A DNA stretch of 26,030 bases from Actinomycetota bacterium (GTDB lineage Bacteria > Actinomycetota > Acidimicrobiia > Acidimicrobiales > Ilumatobacteraceae), in contig SXYT01000065.1 of assembly GCA_005788205.1 (NCBI GenBank), positions 1 through 26,030 on the forward strand, in the 5' to 3' direction. The first letter of the stretch is position 1; each line of letters opens with the position of its first letter. The notes under the pieces were generated by a model. That model was not told the DNA's origin. It saw nothing but the letters and a program-made list of their open reading frames with translations, and ran no database searches. Below are positions 13,399 to 21,382 of this stretch, piece after piece. Position numbers and translations under genes: made by a program.

Positions 13399-14510
13399 GT
13401 CGCATTGCCCCCGCCCACGTCTACGCATCGCGGATCGACCGCGTGCGCGCCGAGATGAAGGCCACCGGTGTCGACGCGCTCATCCTCTCCGTCGGCCACG
13501 ACCTGCCGTACCTCACCGGCTACCACGCGATGCCTCTCGAGCGCCTCACGTTGCTCATCGTGCCGCGCGAGGGGATGCCGATGCTCGTGATCCCCCGGCT
13601 GGAGGCTCCGCGCGTGGTGCCGGTGCCCGGCGTGTTCGAGACCGTGCCGTGGGACGAGACCGACGACCCGGTGGCGCTCGCGCACGGTCTGCTCGGCGGG
13701 GCATCCTGTGTTGCCGTCGGTGACCAGATGTGGTCGCGGTTCCTGGTGGACCTCATCTCGCACCGTCCCTCGACACGATGGGCGAGGTCGGTGACCGTCA
13801 CGGCGCCGCTGCGCACCCGCAAGGACCAAGCCGAGATCGACGCGCTCACCGCCGCGGCCGCCGCCGCGGACAGGGTGGCCGCGCAGCTCCACGCAGGGCA
13901 GATCCCGCTCGTGGGCCGCACGGAGGCACAGGTGTCGGCCGACATCTCTGCCCGCCTCATCGCCGAGGGCCACGACAAGGTGAACTTCGCCATCGTGGCC
14001 GCGGGAGAGAACGCAGCCAGTCCGCACCATCACCCCGGTGACCGGGTCATCAAGCGGGGCGAAATCGTGCTGTGCGACTTCGGCGGCACCATGAACGGGT
14101 ACTGCAGCGACATCACGAGGTGCGTGCACACCGGAGAGATACCCGAGGACATCGCGCGGGCGTACGAGGTGCTGAAGCGCGCCCAGGCAGCGGGGGTCGC
14201 CGCCGGTCGCGTCGGCCTGCCGTGCGAGGAGGTCGACGCCGTCACGCGCGAGGTCATCGCCGACGCGGGCTACGGGCAGTGGTTCGTGCACCGGACCGGC
14301 CACGGCATCGGCATGGAGGAGCACGAGGACCCCTACATGGTCTCCGGGAACACCGAACCCATCGCCGCCGGCCACGCGTACAGCGTGGAGCCCGGCATCT
14401 ACGTGGCGGGCACGTGGGGGATGCGCCTCGAGGACCTCGTGGTGGCGACCGATTCCGGTCCGCGGGCGCTGAACCACGCGGACCACGACCTCATCGTCGT
14501 CGATTGCTGA
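13395..14510 (+). CDS. M24 family metallopeptidase (Xaa-Pro aminopeptidase/creatinase-like)
   Basis: A 371-residue pita-bread-fold protein, most like Xaa-Pro aminopeptidases, which remove N-terminal residues before proline; creatinase-like activity is an alternative that motifs do not exclude. The N-terminal creatinase domain (about 1-140, with LILSVGHDLPYLTGYHAMPLERL) precedes the catalytic domain. All five dinuclear metal ligands are visible: Asp228 in LCDFGGT, Asp239 in YCSDITR, His303 in TGHGIGMEEHEDPY, Glu332 in YSVEPGIYV and Glu346 in RLEDLVV. Its ATG overlaps the lipBA stop (ATGA), so it is probably translated with the lipoate genes. A functional link to lipoylation is not evident; co-expression may simply be operon economy. 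Confidence 0.92.
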   Translation: MSRIAPAHVYASRIDRVRAEMKATGVDALILSVGHDLPYLTGYHAMPLERLTLLIVPREGMPMLVIPRLEAPRVVPVPGVFETVPWDETDDPVALAHGLLGGASCVAVGDQMWSRFLVDLISHRPSTRWARSVTVTAPLRTRKDQAEIDALTAAAAAADRVAAQLHAGQIPLVGRTEAQVSADISARLIAEGHDKVNFAIVAAGENAASPHHHPGDRVIKRGEIVLCDFGGTMNGYCSDITRCVHTGEIPEDIARAYEVLKRAQAAGVAAGRVGLPCEEVDAVTREVIADAGYGQWFVHRTGHGIGMEEHEDPYMVSGNTEPIAAGHAYSVEPGIYVAGTWGMRLEDLVVATDSGPRALNHADHDLIVVDC

Positions 14511-14529
14511 GGCCCCTGCCCCGCAGGAA

Positions 14530-14559
14530 TAGGGTTGGGCAATCAACGGGAGGGGACAC
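14530..14559 (+). promoter_or_regulatory. -10 box and strong ribosome-binding site of the amidohydrolase gene
   Basis: TAGGGT (14530-14535) is placed about 25 bases before the ATG at 14561, and GGGAGGGG occupies the space just upstream of the start. Unlike most starts in this window, this gene would have a leadered transcript with a strong Shine-Dalgarno sequence. Promoter function is inferred from the sequence only. Confidence 0.35.
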
Positions 14560-14560
14560 C

Positions 14561-16276
14561 ATGTCACTTGATCTTGCAATCACAGGCGGGACGGTCATCG
14601 ACGGAACGGGGGCAAAGCCCGTGCGTGCGGATGTGGGAGTGAAGGACGGCCGCATCGTCGCGGTCGGCGAGCTCGACGGCGCGGCAACGCAGACGATCGA
14701 TGCCACAGACCTCGTGGTCTCGCCCGGCTTCGTGGACCTCCACACGCACTACGATGCGCAGGCCTTCTGGGACTCCACGCTGAGCCCGTCCCCGATGCAC
14801 GGCGTCACCACGGTGTTCGGGGGCAACTGCGGGTTCACCATCGCGCCGCTCACGCCGCAGGACGGAGACTATTTGATGCGGATGCTCGCGCGCGTCGAGG
14901 GCATGCCGCTCGAGTCTCTGCAACAAGGCGTGCCCTGGAACTGGACGAGCACGGCTGAGTACCTCGATGCTCTCGACGGCACTCTCATGCCGAACGCCGG
15001 GTTCTCCGTGGGCCACAGCGCACTGCGGCGGGTCGTGATGCACGACGATGCGAACAAGCGCGAGGCAACGCAGGAGGAGATCGACGCGATGGTCGCCCTG
15101 CTGCGCGCCGGCCTGAAGGCGGGGGCCCTCGGGTTCTCCTCCACGTGGTCGCCGAGCCACAACGACCACACCGGCGTCCCCGTGCCGTCGCGCCACTCGT
15201 CGCGGGCGGAACTGATGGCGCTGTGTGCGGAGGTGCGCAACCACCCGGGCACCGTCCTCGAGTTCATCCCCGCGGTCGGCCAGTTCGACCGGGAGACTTT
15301 CGAGCTGATGGGCGACATGAGCGCAGCGGCCGACCGCCCGCTCAACTGGAACCTCCTGCAGGTCTACGCCCAGAACTGGGAACTCGTGCAGCACCAGTTG
15401 GCCGGCTTCGACATCGCAGCATCACGCGGCGGTCACGTGCTCGCGCTCACCCTCCCGGACACGTTCCGTCTCCGTCTCAACTTCCGCAGCGGTTTCATCC
15501 TCGACATCCTGGACGGGTGGGACACGCTCATGGCGCTCCCGCCGGATGAGAAGCTGGCGATGCTGCGAGACCCCGCCGGCCGTGCGCGCATGAACGAGCT
15601 CGCCCAGGCCACCGTGGGCCCCACGAAGTCCATCGGGAACTGGGGCAACTACCAGCTCCTGCAGACGTTCTCGGCCAAGTGGAAGCCCCATGAGGGGCGG
15701 ATCATCGGTGAGATCGCCGCAGAGATGGGCGTGCCCGCATGGGACCTGCTGTGCGACATCGTCATCGATGACAACCTGAACACCGTCCTCGCGAACCAGG
15801 ACAACGGCCAGACGAGGGAGACGTGGGAGAAGCGCGTGCAGGTGTGGCGCGACCACCGCGCGATCGTGGGGGCGAGCGACGCGGGGGCACACCTCGACAT
15901 GATCGACAGTTACGCGTTCTGCACGAGCATGCTGCAGAGGGCGGTCCGCGAGCACGGCTTGATGCCCCTCGAGGAGGCTGTGTACCACCTCACCGACCGC
16001 CCGGCGCGGTACTACGGGCTGAAGAACCGCGGGCGCCTGGCAACCGGTTGGGCCGCTGACATCTGCGTGTTCGATCCGCAGCGGATCGGGCCCGGCCCCG
16101 CCGAGATGCGTTTCGACCTCCCCGGGGGTGCGGGTCGCGTGTACAGCGAGTCGATCGGTGTCGAGCATGTCGTCGTGAACGGCGTGGAATCCGTCCGTGA
16201 CAACGTGGCCCTCGATGCACGGGCAGGCACATTGCTGCGCTCCGGTCGTGACACGGAGACGGTGACAGCCGGGTGA
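14561..16276 (+). CDS. N-acyl-D-amino-acid deacylase-like amidohydrolase
   Basis: A 571-residue amidohydrolase of the D-aminoacylase/N-acyl-D-glutamate deacylase group, which releases D-amino acids from N-acyl forms. The small beta domain (about 1-55) leads into GFVDLHTHYDAQ with metal ligands His61 and His63. The characteristic GGNCGF Cys90 and the metal Asp440 in GASDAGAHLDM follow, and the C-terminus returns to the beta domain (GRLATGWAADICVFDP). No signal peptide is seen, so the enzyme is probably cytoplasmic. Length is slightly above the usual 480-550. The ATG start has GGGAGGGG upstream. Its TGA overlaps the GTG of the membrane protein by four bases. The substrate is not decided by the sequence; many actinobacterial paralogues of this family are uncharacterised. 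Confidence 0.88.
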   Translation: MSLDLAITGGTVIDGTGAKPVRADVGVKDGRIVAVGELDGAATQTIDATDLVVSPGFVDLHTHYDAQAFWDSTLSPSPMHGVTTVFGGNCGFTIAPLTPQDGDYLMRMLARVEGMPLESLQQGVPWNWTSTAEYLDALDGTLMPNAGFSVGHSALRRVVMHDDANKREATQEEIDAMVALLRAGLKAGALGFSSTWSPSHNDHTGVPVPSRHSSRAELMALCAEVRNHPGTVLEFIPAVGQFDRETFELMGDMSAAADRPLNWNLLQVYAQNWELVQHQLAGFDIAASRGGHVLALTLPDTFRLRLNFRSGFILDILDGWDTLMALPPDEKLAMLRDPAGRARMNELAQATVGPTKSIGNWGNYQLLQTFSAKWKPHEGRIIGEIAAEMGVPAWDLLCDIVIDDNLNTVLANQDNGQTRETWEKRVQVWRDHRAIVGASDAGAHLDMIDSYAFCTSMLQRAVREHGLMPLEEAVYHLTDRPARYYGLKNRGRLATGWAADICVFDPQRIGPGPAEMRFDLPGGAGRVYSESIGVEHVVVNGVESVRDNVALDARAGTLLRSGRDTETVTAG

Positions 16277-17007
16277 TCAAACTCGATGCGGCCACGGTGC
16301 TGCTCCAGTGGAGCACCGGTGGCCTCTTCTTTCTCTGGTTCACCACGCGCCGCCACGAGATCGGCCGTGGGTACGGCTGGTTGATCCGCATCACCTATCT
16401 GGTCATCGCGGCCGGTGCGGTCGCCGCGGGGATCGCAACCGACGTGCTGGCGGTGCGCGAAGTGTCTGCGGCCGCTGTCGCCCTCGTTTCGCTCGCCACG
16501 GTCATGCGCAGGAATGTGCGCCTCGACATCGTGGCGCCGGCCATCGGACTGGTGGGCGTGGTGGCAGGTGCACTTGATGCGGCCGGCGGGGCGGGTGACA
16601 CAGCGGTGTCGCTCCTTCGTGCGGTCATCGGCACGTTCTTTCTCGGTGCGGTGAGCGATGCGATGCTGCTCGGTCACTGGTACCTCGTGCAGCCGGGACT
16701 CCCGCGGAGGATCCTGAACGAACTGGTCGTGACGGTGCGGTGGCTCCTGCCGTTCCAGGTGGCCGCGATGCTGCTGCCCACCGGCATGTTCAGCGTGTTC
16801 GGCGGATCGGTGAACGACGGCTGGGGCGGGATGCTCGGGTGGTTCTGGCTGGCGTGCGCGGTGACCACGGCCGTCCTCATCGAGGTCACGGTCAAGGCAC
16901 TGAAGGAGCCCAGCTACTCCGCGGTGATGGCCGCCACCGGCCTCATGTACCTGGCCATCCTCACCGCCTTCGGCACTGACCTTGTGGCCCGCGCGGTGCT
17001 CGCCTAG
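16273..17007 (+). CDS. Multi-span membrane protein of unknown function
   Basis: I cannot assign this 244-residue protein to a named family. It has about seven hydrophobic segments (for example around residues 5-22, 40-57, 62-78, 88-105, 113-130, 155-172, 190-208 and 218-240) separated by short basic loops (TTRRHE, VMRRN), so it is an integral membrane protein. A conserved-looking motif LLGHWYLVQPGLPRRILNELV follows the middle of the protein. The GTG start overlaps the amidohydrolase stop (GTGA), which argues for coupled translation. A role as transporter or sensor for the amidohydrolase's substrate is only speculation. It ends 8 bases from the convergent PPOX gene with no visible terminator. 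Confidence 0.75.
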   Translation: MIKLDAATVLLQWSTGGLFFLWFTTRRHEIGRGYGWLIRITYLVIAAGAVAAGIATDVLAVREVSAAAVALVSLATVMRRNVRLDIVAPAIGLVGVVAGALDAAGGAGDTAVSLLRAVIGTFFLGAVSDAMLLGHWYLVQPGLPRRILNELVVTVRWLLPFQVAAMLLPTGMFSVFGGSVNDGWGGMLGWFWLACAVTTAVLIEVTVKALKEPSYSAVMAATGLMYLAILTAFGTDLVARAVLA

Positions 17008-17015
17008 GCCGCTTC

Positions 17016-17450
17016 CTACATCTTCGAGTAGTCGACGGTGAACCAGCGTTCCGGCACCATCGACACGCGCACCGACTCGCCGTCAGCCTCTCCGCCGTCA
17101 CCCTCCACGTAGCGGTCCCCGCCCTTCGTGCCGAGATAGCGGTGGGCCATGGGCCGGCTGTGCAGTTCCTTGTCGGCCGGCGAGATCGTGGCCGCCCCCT
17201 CGACCGACACGTACCTGTAGGGGAGCGACTCGGACTGGGCGCACAGGCTGAACCGCATCGCCCGGCGGACCAGGCGACCCTTCACCGAGTCGGGGGAGGT
17301 CAGGAACCACAGTTCGCCGCCCGGCTCGTAGGCGTACCAGATCGGCACGGTGAGCGGCGGTCCGTCGATTCGTTCGATCCCGAGGATCCCCACGTGGAGG
17401 CCGGCAAGGAACTGTTCCCTCTCCGCCGTTGTCATCGCAAGTGTGCCCAT
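17016..17450 (-). CDS. PPOX-class pyridoxamine 5'-phosphate oxidase-like flavin/F420-binding protein
   Basis: A 144-residue split-barrel protein of the pyridoxamine-phosphate-oxidase-like superfamily. Actinobacterial members often use F420 or FMN/heme; the cofactor cannot be assigned here. Visible marks are the N-terminal helix AEREQFLAGLHVGILGIE, the strand pair PPLTVPIWYAYEPGGELWFLTS, SVKGRLVRRAMRFSLCAQSE and RYVSVEGAATI, followed by RPMAHRYLG. The ATG at 17450 is preceded by GGGGAG at a 4-base spacing, within a longer purine-rich GAGGAGGGGAG; the longer open frame upstream is not supported. TACTCT (17508-17503 on the minus strand) is a possible -10. It is divergent from the acyl-CoA dehydrogenase gene and convergent with the membrane protein gene. 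Its physiological substrate is unknown. Confidence 0.85.
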   Translation of the reverse strand: MGTLAMTTAEREQFLAGLHVGILGIERIDGPPLTVPIWYAYEPGGELWFLTSPDSVKGRLVRRAMRFSLCAQSESLPYRYVSVEGAATISPADKELHSRPMAHRYLGTKGGDRYVEGDGGEADGESVRVSMVPERWFTVDYSKM

Positions 17451-17515
17451 GGTTCTCCCCTCCTCCGGAGTGGGTCCCTGGCGGACCGACCCGTCCCGAC
17501 GCAGAGTAGTCCGCT

Positions 17516-17531
17516 GTCCGGTCGGCCGGAC
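17516..17531. promoter_or_regulatory. Inverted repeat in the PPOX/acyl-CoA dehydrogenase gap
   Basis: GTCCGG TCGG CCGGAC is a perfect 6-base inverted repeat with a 4-base centre. It lies between two divergent genes, just upstream of the TAGCGT box of the acyl-CoA dehydrogenase gene and upstream of the possible PPOX -10. This is where an operator for a TetR/MarR-type dimer could act. In such GC-rich DNA it can also be chance. Confidence 0.3.
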
Positions 17532-17546
17532 TGGCTCACCGGTGCC

Positions 17547-17552
17547 TAGCGT
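17547..17552 (+). promoter_or_regulatory. -10 box TAGCGT before the acyl-CoA dehydrogenase start
   Basis: TAGCGT ends 6 bases before the ATG at 17559, with no Shine-Dalgarno in between, so a leaderless transcript is likely. The element and its flank (TAGCGTGTC.GGCATGGA) nearly duplicate the sequence before the HSD10-like dehydrogenase at 1395, another putative beta-oxidation gene. Confidence 0.45.
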
Positions 17553-17558
17553 GTCGGC

Positions 17559-18716
17559 ATGGAGTTCTTCGAACGCACCGTCTACTCGCCCGAGCACGAG
17601 CAATTCCGCTCGGCCTTCCGCTCATGGCTGGACAAGGAAATCGCACCGAACCACGACCAGTGGGAGCGGGACGGCATCACCCCGCGCGACATCTGGCTGC
17701 AGGCGGGTCGACACGGGTTCCTCGGCTACAACGTGCCCGAGGAGTTCGGCGGCGGCGGCGTGGACGACTTCCACTTCGGTGCCGTCATGCAGGAGGAGGT
17801 CAGCGACTCCGGGTGCATCGGGTCGGCGAACGGGTTCACACTGCACAACGACATCGTGCTGCCGTACTACCTGTCCCTCGCGAACGACGAGCAGAAGAGG
17901 CGCTGGCTGCCCGGGATGGTGCGCGGCGAACTCGTCGGTGCGCTCGCAATCACGGAGCCGAACACGGGGAGCGACGTTGCCGGGGTGCGGTCGTCCGCGG
18001 TGCGCCACGGTGACACGTGGGTGCTGAACGGGGCCAAGACGTTCATCACGAACGGCATCAACTCTGACCTCATCATCACCACCGTGCGCACGGACCCGGA
18101 CGCCGGTCACCGTGGCTTCACGCTCCTCATTCTCGAGCGCGGGATGAAGGGTTTCGAGCGCGGCCGCAACCTCGACAAGCTGGGGATGCACGCCCAGGAC
18201 ACCGCGGAATTGTTCTTCAGCGACGTGGAGGTGCCCGCTGCGAATGTGCTCGGTGAGCCGGGCATGGGGTTCACGTACCTCATGCGCAACCTGGCCCAGG
18301 AGCGCCTCTCGATCGCCGTCGGTGCGGTGGCGGTGGCCGCCTCCTCGCTGCGGATGACGATCGACTACACGAACAACCGCAAGGCCTTCGGCCAGTCGAT
18401 CTCGTCGTTCCAGAACTCGAAGTTCGTGCTCGCCGAGCTGCACACGGAGGTCCAGGTGGCGCAGGCCTACGTGGACCGGTGCATCGAGCTCCACTGCGAG
18501 GGCAAGCTCACCGCCGAGCAGGCGGCGGCCTCCAAGTTCCACACCACAGAGCTGCAGAACAAGGTGGTGGACAGGTGTCTCCAGCTTCACGGCGGCTACG
18601 GCTACATGAACGAGTACAAGATCGCCCGCGCCTGGGCCGACAGCAGGATCCAGACGATCTACGGCGGGACGTCCGAGATCATGAAAGAGATCGTCGGCCG
18701 CGCGCTGACGAAGTAG
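17559..18716 (+). CDS. Acyl-CoA dehydrogenase, LCAD/IVD-like
   Basis: A 385-residue flavoenzyme that introduces the alpha-beta double bond into acyl-CoA, passing electrons to electron-transfer flavoprotein. The family signature ITEPNTGSDVAGVRSSA, the flavin-binding FITNG region, RKAFGQSISSFQ and QLHGGYGYMNEYKIARAWADSRIQTIYGGTSEIMKE are all intact. The usual MCAD-position Glu is Gly (IYGGT), and the Glu of LAQERLSIA (residue 248) takes the place used as catalytic base by long-chain and isovaleryl-CoA dehydrogenases. This marks it as LCAD/IVD-like. The ATG lies 6 bases after TAGCGT. It is convergent with the CaiB gene across a hairpin-containing gap. Acyl-chain preference cannot be read from the sequence. 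Confidence 0.94.
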   Translation: MEFFERTVYSPEHEQFRSAFRSWLDKEIAPNHDQWERDGITPRDIWLQAGRHGFLGYNVPEEFGGGGVDDFHFGAVMQEEVSDSGCIGSANGFTLHNDIVLPYYLSLANDEQKRRWLPGMVRGELVGALAITEPNTGSDVAGVRSSAVRHGDTWVLNGAKTFITNGINSDLIITTVRTDPDAGHRGFTLLILERGMKGFERGRNLDKLGMHAQDTAELFFSDVEVPAANVLGEPGMGFTYLMRNLAQERLSIAVGAVAVAASSLRMTIDYTNNRKAFGQSISSFQNSKFVLAELHTEVQVAQAYVDRCIELHCEGKLTAEQAAASKFHTTELQNKVVDRCLQLHGGYGYMNEYKIARAWADSRIQTIYGGTSEIMKEIVGRALTK

Positions 18717-18724
18717 CCCGCAGT

Positions 18725-18742
18725 CCCGGCGGCAGCGCCGGG
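18725..18742. terminator. Bidirectional hairpin between convergent genes
   Basis: CCCGGCG and CGCCGGG form a perfect 7-base stem around a GCAG loop, 8 bases after the acyl-CoA dehydrogenase stop and 6 bases beyond the end of the CaiB gene. There is no U-tract, as is common in high-GC actinobacteria. Its place between two converging genes supports a terminator for both strands. Confidence 0.6.
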
Positions 18743-18748
18743 TGCGAA

Positions 18749-19933
18749 CTAGAAGATCGCGCCGGAGGCCCGCAGTGCCGCGGCGTCGAGGCCCAGGTCG
18801 GCGACGATCTCGTCGCTGTGCTGACCCCGCGCGGGTGCAGGTGCAGGGTGCTGCGTGGGAGTGCCCCCGAACCGCGGTGCGTGGCGTGCCTCGCGGATCA
18901 TCCCCGCCTGCGGGTGCTCGCGCACCACGAACGATCCGTTGTGCCCGACCTGGGGTTCCTCGTGGACGTCGTGCAGCGTGTTGATGCCGCTCGCCGGGAC
19001 GTCGTGGACGATCGCGTTCGCGAGGAACTGCTCCACCGTGATCGCATCGGTGAGTTTCTTGATCTCGATCCGCAGGTCGGCGGTGTTGGCGGAGCGCGAT
19101 GCCGCGTCGGCGAAGCGCGGGTCCTTCGCCAGCCCGGGGTTGCCGAGCGCGGCGCAATAGCCCTCGAACTCGGGCTGGGAGACGGCCGAGACGGTGACGA
19201 AGCCGTCCCTCAGCTCCAGCGCCGCGTAGTTGTCGCCGATGGTGGGCGTGCGCAGGACGTCGTCGTCGAGGAGTGCGGCGTCCATCGCCGAGTCGGGCCA
19301 CATGAAGGCGATCGCAGAGTCGATCATGGCGACGTCGATGTTCTGGCCGCCGCTGCCGCGCTCGCGCGCGAAGAGTGCCGCGGTGACAGCCTGCGCGACC
19401 GTGTAGGAGGTGACCTTGTCGCAGACGAGCGTGCGGAATATCTGGGGCCGCCCCGTGACCTTGTCCGTCTGCACGGACGCGAGACCGGAGGCGGCCTGGA
19501 TCACGTTGTCGTAGACGCGCTGCCCGCTGCGCGGGCCGTCCTGGCCGAACCCGCTGATCGAGACGTAGATGATGCGCTCGTTGAACTTCCTCACGTCCCC
19601 GTACCCGAACCCGAGTTTCTCGAGCGCACCGGGCCGGAAGTTCTGGATGAGGACGTCGGCGTCGGCGAGGAGACGATGCAGCACGTCACGGCCGTCGTCG
19701 GACTTCAGGTTGACGCCGATGGAGCGCTTGCCGCGGTTGTTCAGCGCGAAAATGCCGGTCTCGCCGCCCTTCTGGCTGCCGAGGAAACGCATCATGTCGC
19801 CGATCCCCGGTGACTCAACCTTGATGACGTCAGCCCCCTGGTCCGCGAGCATCATTGCCGCGAGCGGGCCCGAGATCATCACGGACATGTCGACGACTTT
19901 CACTCCCGTGAGCGGGCCGGCGTTCGTGCTCAC
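18749..19933 (-). CDS. CaiB/BaiF family (class III) CoA-transferase
   Basis: A 394-residue class III CoA-transferase, which moves CoA between a carboxylic acid and an acyl-CoA through a gamma-linked aspartyl-CoA anhydride. The N-terminal GVKVVDMSVMISGPLAAMMLADQGADVIKVE is characteristic, followed by NNRGKRSIGVNLK, ADVLIQNFRPGALEKLGFGY and SISGFGQDGP. The catalytic Asp lies in TLVCDKVTSYTVAQAVTAALFARERG (residue about 172), with GQNIDVAMIDS after it. The true start is the GTG at 19933-19931, whose GTGA overlaps the amidase stop; a longer open frame upstream is only shadow inside the amidase gene. Coupling with an amidase suggests that a carboxylate freed by amide hydrolysis is loaded onto CoA. 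The substrate is unknown. Confidence 0.92.
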   Translation of the reverse strand: MSTNAGPLTGVKVVDMSVMISGPLAAMMLADQGADVIKVESPGIGDMMRFLGSQKGGETGIFALNNRGKRSIGVNLKSDDGRDVLHRLLADADVLIQNFRPGALEKLGFGYGDVRKFNERIIYVSISGFGQDGPRSGQRVYDNVIQAASGLASVQTDKVTGRPQIFRTLVCDKVTSYTVAQAVTAALFARERGSGGQNIDVAMIDSAIAFMWPDSAMDAALLDDDVLRTPTIGDNYAALELRDGFVTVSAVSQPEFEGYCAALGNPGLAKDPRFADAASRSANTADLRIEIKKLTDAITVEQFLANAIVHDVPASGINTLHDVHEEPQVGHNGSFVVREHPQAGMIREARHAPRFGGTPTQHPAPAPARGQHSDEIVADLGLDAAALRASGAIF

Positions 19934-21324
19934 AATGGTGCCCCCGGGGCCACGAGCGGCCACGGCCGTTCCCTCTCGAGGATGAGGGCGAGCTCCAGCA
20001 GCACCTGCTCGCTGAAGTGGCGCCCGATGATCTGGAGTCCCACGGGAAGGCCGTCCACCGTGCCCGCGGGCACGGAGATGCCGGGGTTGCCGTGCAGGTT
20101 GCAGGGGAAAGTGAGCAGGCCGTTGTTGCCGGCCCCGGCCTTGATCCCGCCGAACGTGTGGGGCAGTGGTCCCTCCGCCGTGAAGGCGATGTCCGGGTTC
20201 GACGCGGTGATGACGATGTCGACCTGCTCGAAGATGTCGTGCATGCGCACATTCAGTTCCGCACGGCGGGCCTCGATCTTGGCCCGCTCCGCCGCGCTGT
20301 AGCGCCCCTCCGTGAGGCGCAGCCCTGCCCGCATCTCCGGCGTGAGGTCGTCCTCGCACGCCGGCCACATGTCGCCGAGCAACGCGGCGATCTCGATCAT
20401 CCCGCTGATCGACCATGCGGCGCCCATGCGCGGCAGTGCGGTGTCAACTCCGTCGACGCGGCGCAGCCCGGCGGACGCGACGAGATGATCGGCCGCCTCG
20501 AGCAGCACGTTCCACATCGCGGGGGAGACGACGGCGCCGCCCCAGTCCCCCACGATCGCCGCACGCAGGCCGTGCACGGGCACGGTGCCGAGCCCCGCCT
20601 CCCAGCCCTCGACCCTCGGCAGGCTGAGCGGGTCTGCGGAGTGGTGTCCGTTGCAGACGTCGAACCAGCGCGCCGTGTCGCGCACGCTGCGGGTGAGGCC
20701 ACCGGTGGTGACGGTGAGGTTGCCGTACTCCACGTGCGGCCCGCGCGGGATGCGGCCGAAGGTCGATTTCAGGCCGACGAGACCGTTGAAACCGGCGGGG
20801 ATACGGATCGACCCGCCGCCGTCACCGCCAGTGCCGAGAGTGAAAAGACCGCCGGCAACGGCGGCACCGGTGCCGCCGGACGAACCGCCCGGTGTGTGCG
20901 CCGTGTTCCACGGGTTGCGGGTCACGCCGTTCAGCACGGTGCGCGTGATGTTGACGCCGCCGAACTCGCTGGAGGTGGTGAGACCGAAGTGATTCGCCCC
21001 CGCTCCCTCGACGAGGCGCTCCACCATCGTCGACGTCCAGCCCGACACACGGTCCGCGAGAGGGACAGACGCCTCTGTGGCCGGCCAGCCCTGCACATGA
21101 TCCAGTTCCTTCACGCCGAGCGGCACGCCACCGAACGGTTTCGACACGTCGGCGGACGCCGCACGAGCGAGCGCACCTTCCTCGTCCACGAACGACACTG
21201 CGTTCAGGTTGCTCGCGCTCACGGCAGCGAGCGTCGCCTTCATCTCCTCGATCGGTGACCGCCTGCCCGCGCGGAACTCGTCCACGAGAGAACATGCGTC
21301 ACCCAGCCACGGTGCATCCCCCAT
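19930..21324 (-). CDS. Amidase (amidase-signature family)
   Basis: A 464-residue serine amidase of the amidase-signature family, hydrolysing an amide (or ester/hydrazide) to a carboxylate and ammonia or amine. The catalytic triad is Lys72 in GVPLGVKELD, cis-Ser148 in TPGGSSGGT and nucleophile Ser172 in GDGGGSIRIPAGFNGLVGLKSTFGRIP, with the expected spacing of 76 and 24 residues. There is no signal peptide. The ATG at 21324 lies 6 bases after TAACTT (21336-21331, minus strand), so the transcript is probably leaderless. The CaiB gene is translationally coupled downstream. It is divergent from the thioesterase gene over 73 bases. GatA-type function is unlikely, since no GatB/GatC lies beside it. 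Substrate unknown. Confidence 0.93.
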   Translation of the reverse strand: MGDAPWLGDACSLVDEFRAGRRSPIEEMKATLAAVSASNLNAVSFVDEEGALARAASADVSKPFGGVPLGVKELDHVQGWPATEASVPLADRVSGWTSTMVERLVEGAGANHFGLTTSSEFGGVNITRTVLNGVTRNPWNTAHTPGGSSGGTGAAVAGGLFTLGTGGDGGGSIRIPAGFNGLVGLKSTFGRIPRGPHVEYGNLTVTTGGLTRSVRDTARWFDVCNGHHSADPLSLPRVEGWEAGLGTVPVHGLRAAIVGDWGGAVVSPAMWNVLLEAADHLVASAGLRRVDGVDTALPRMGAAWSISGMIEIAALLGDMWPACEDDLTPEMRAGLRLTEGRYSAAERAKIEARRAELNVRMHDIFEQVDIVITASNPDIAFTAEGPLPHTFGGIKAGAGNNGLLTFPCNLHGNPGISVPAGTVDGLPVGLQIIGRHFSEQVLLELALILERERPWPLVAPGAPL

Positions 21325-21330
21325 GGGCGC

Positions 21331-21336
21331 AAGTTA
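21331..21336 (-). promoter_or_regulatory. -10 box TAACTT before the amidase start
   Basis: On the minus strand TAACTT ends 6 bases before the amidase ATG. It is part of the 73-base divergent region that also carries TAGCGT (21383-21388) for the thioesterase on the other strand. Confidence 0.4.
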
Positions 21337-21382
21337 GCCCACCGACCCTGTTCCCGGTCCGCCCGGGAAGGACCCCCGGAAC

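Noticed and set aside
18660..18680. Missing catalytic Glu in the acyl-CoA dehydrogenase (IYGGT instead of IYEGT)
   Set aside because: LCAD and isovaleryl-CoA dehydrogenase types also have Gly here and use the Glu of the QERL segment, which is present at residue 248.
19934..20416. Upstream extension of the CaiB frame within the amidase gene
   Set aside because: The family N-terminus begins right after the GTG at 19933, which overlaps the amidase stop in the usual GTGA manner.
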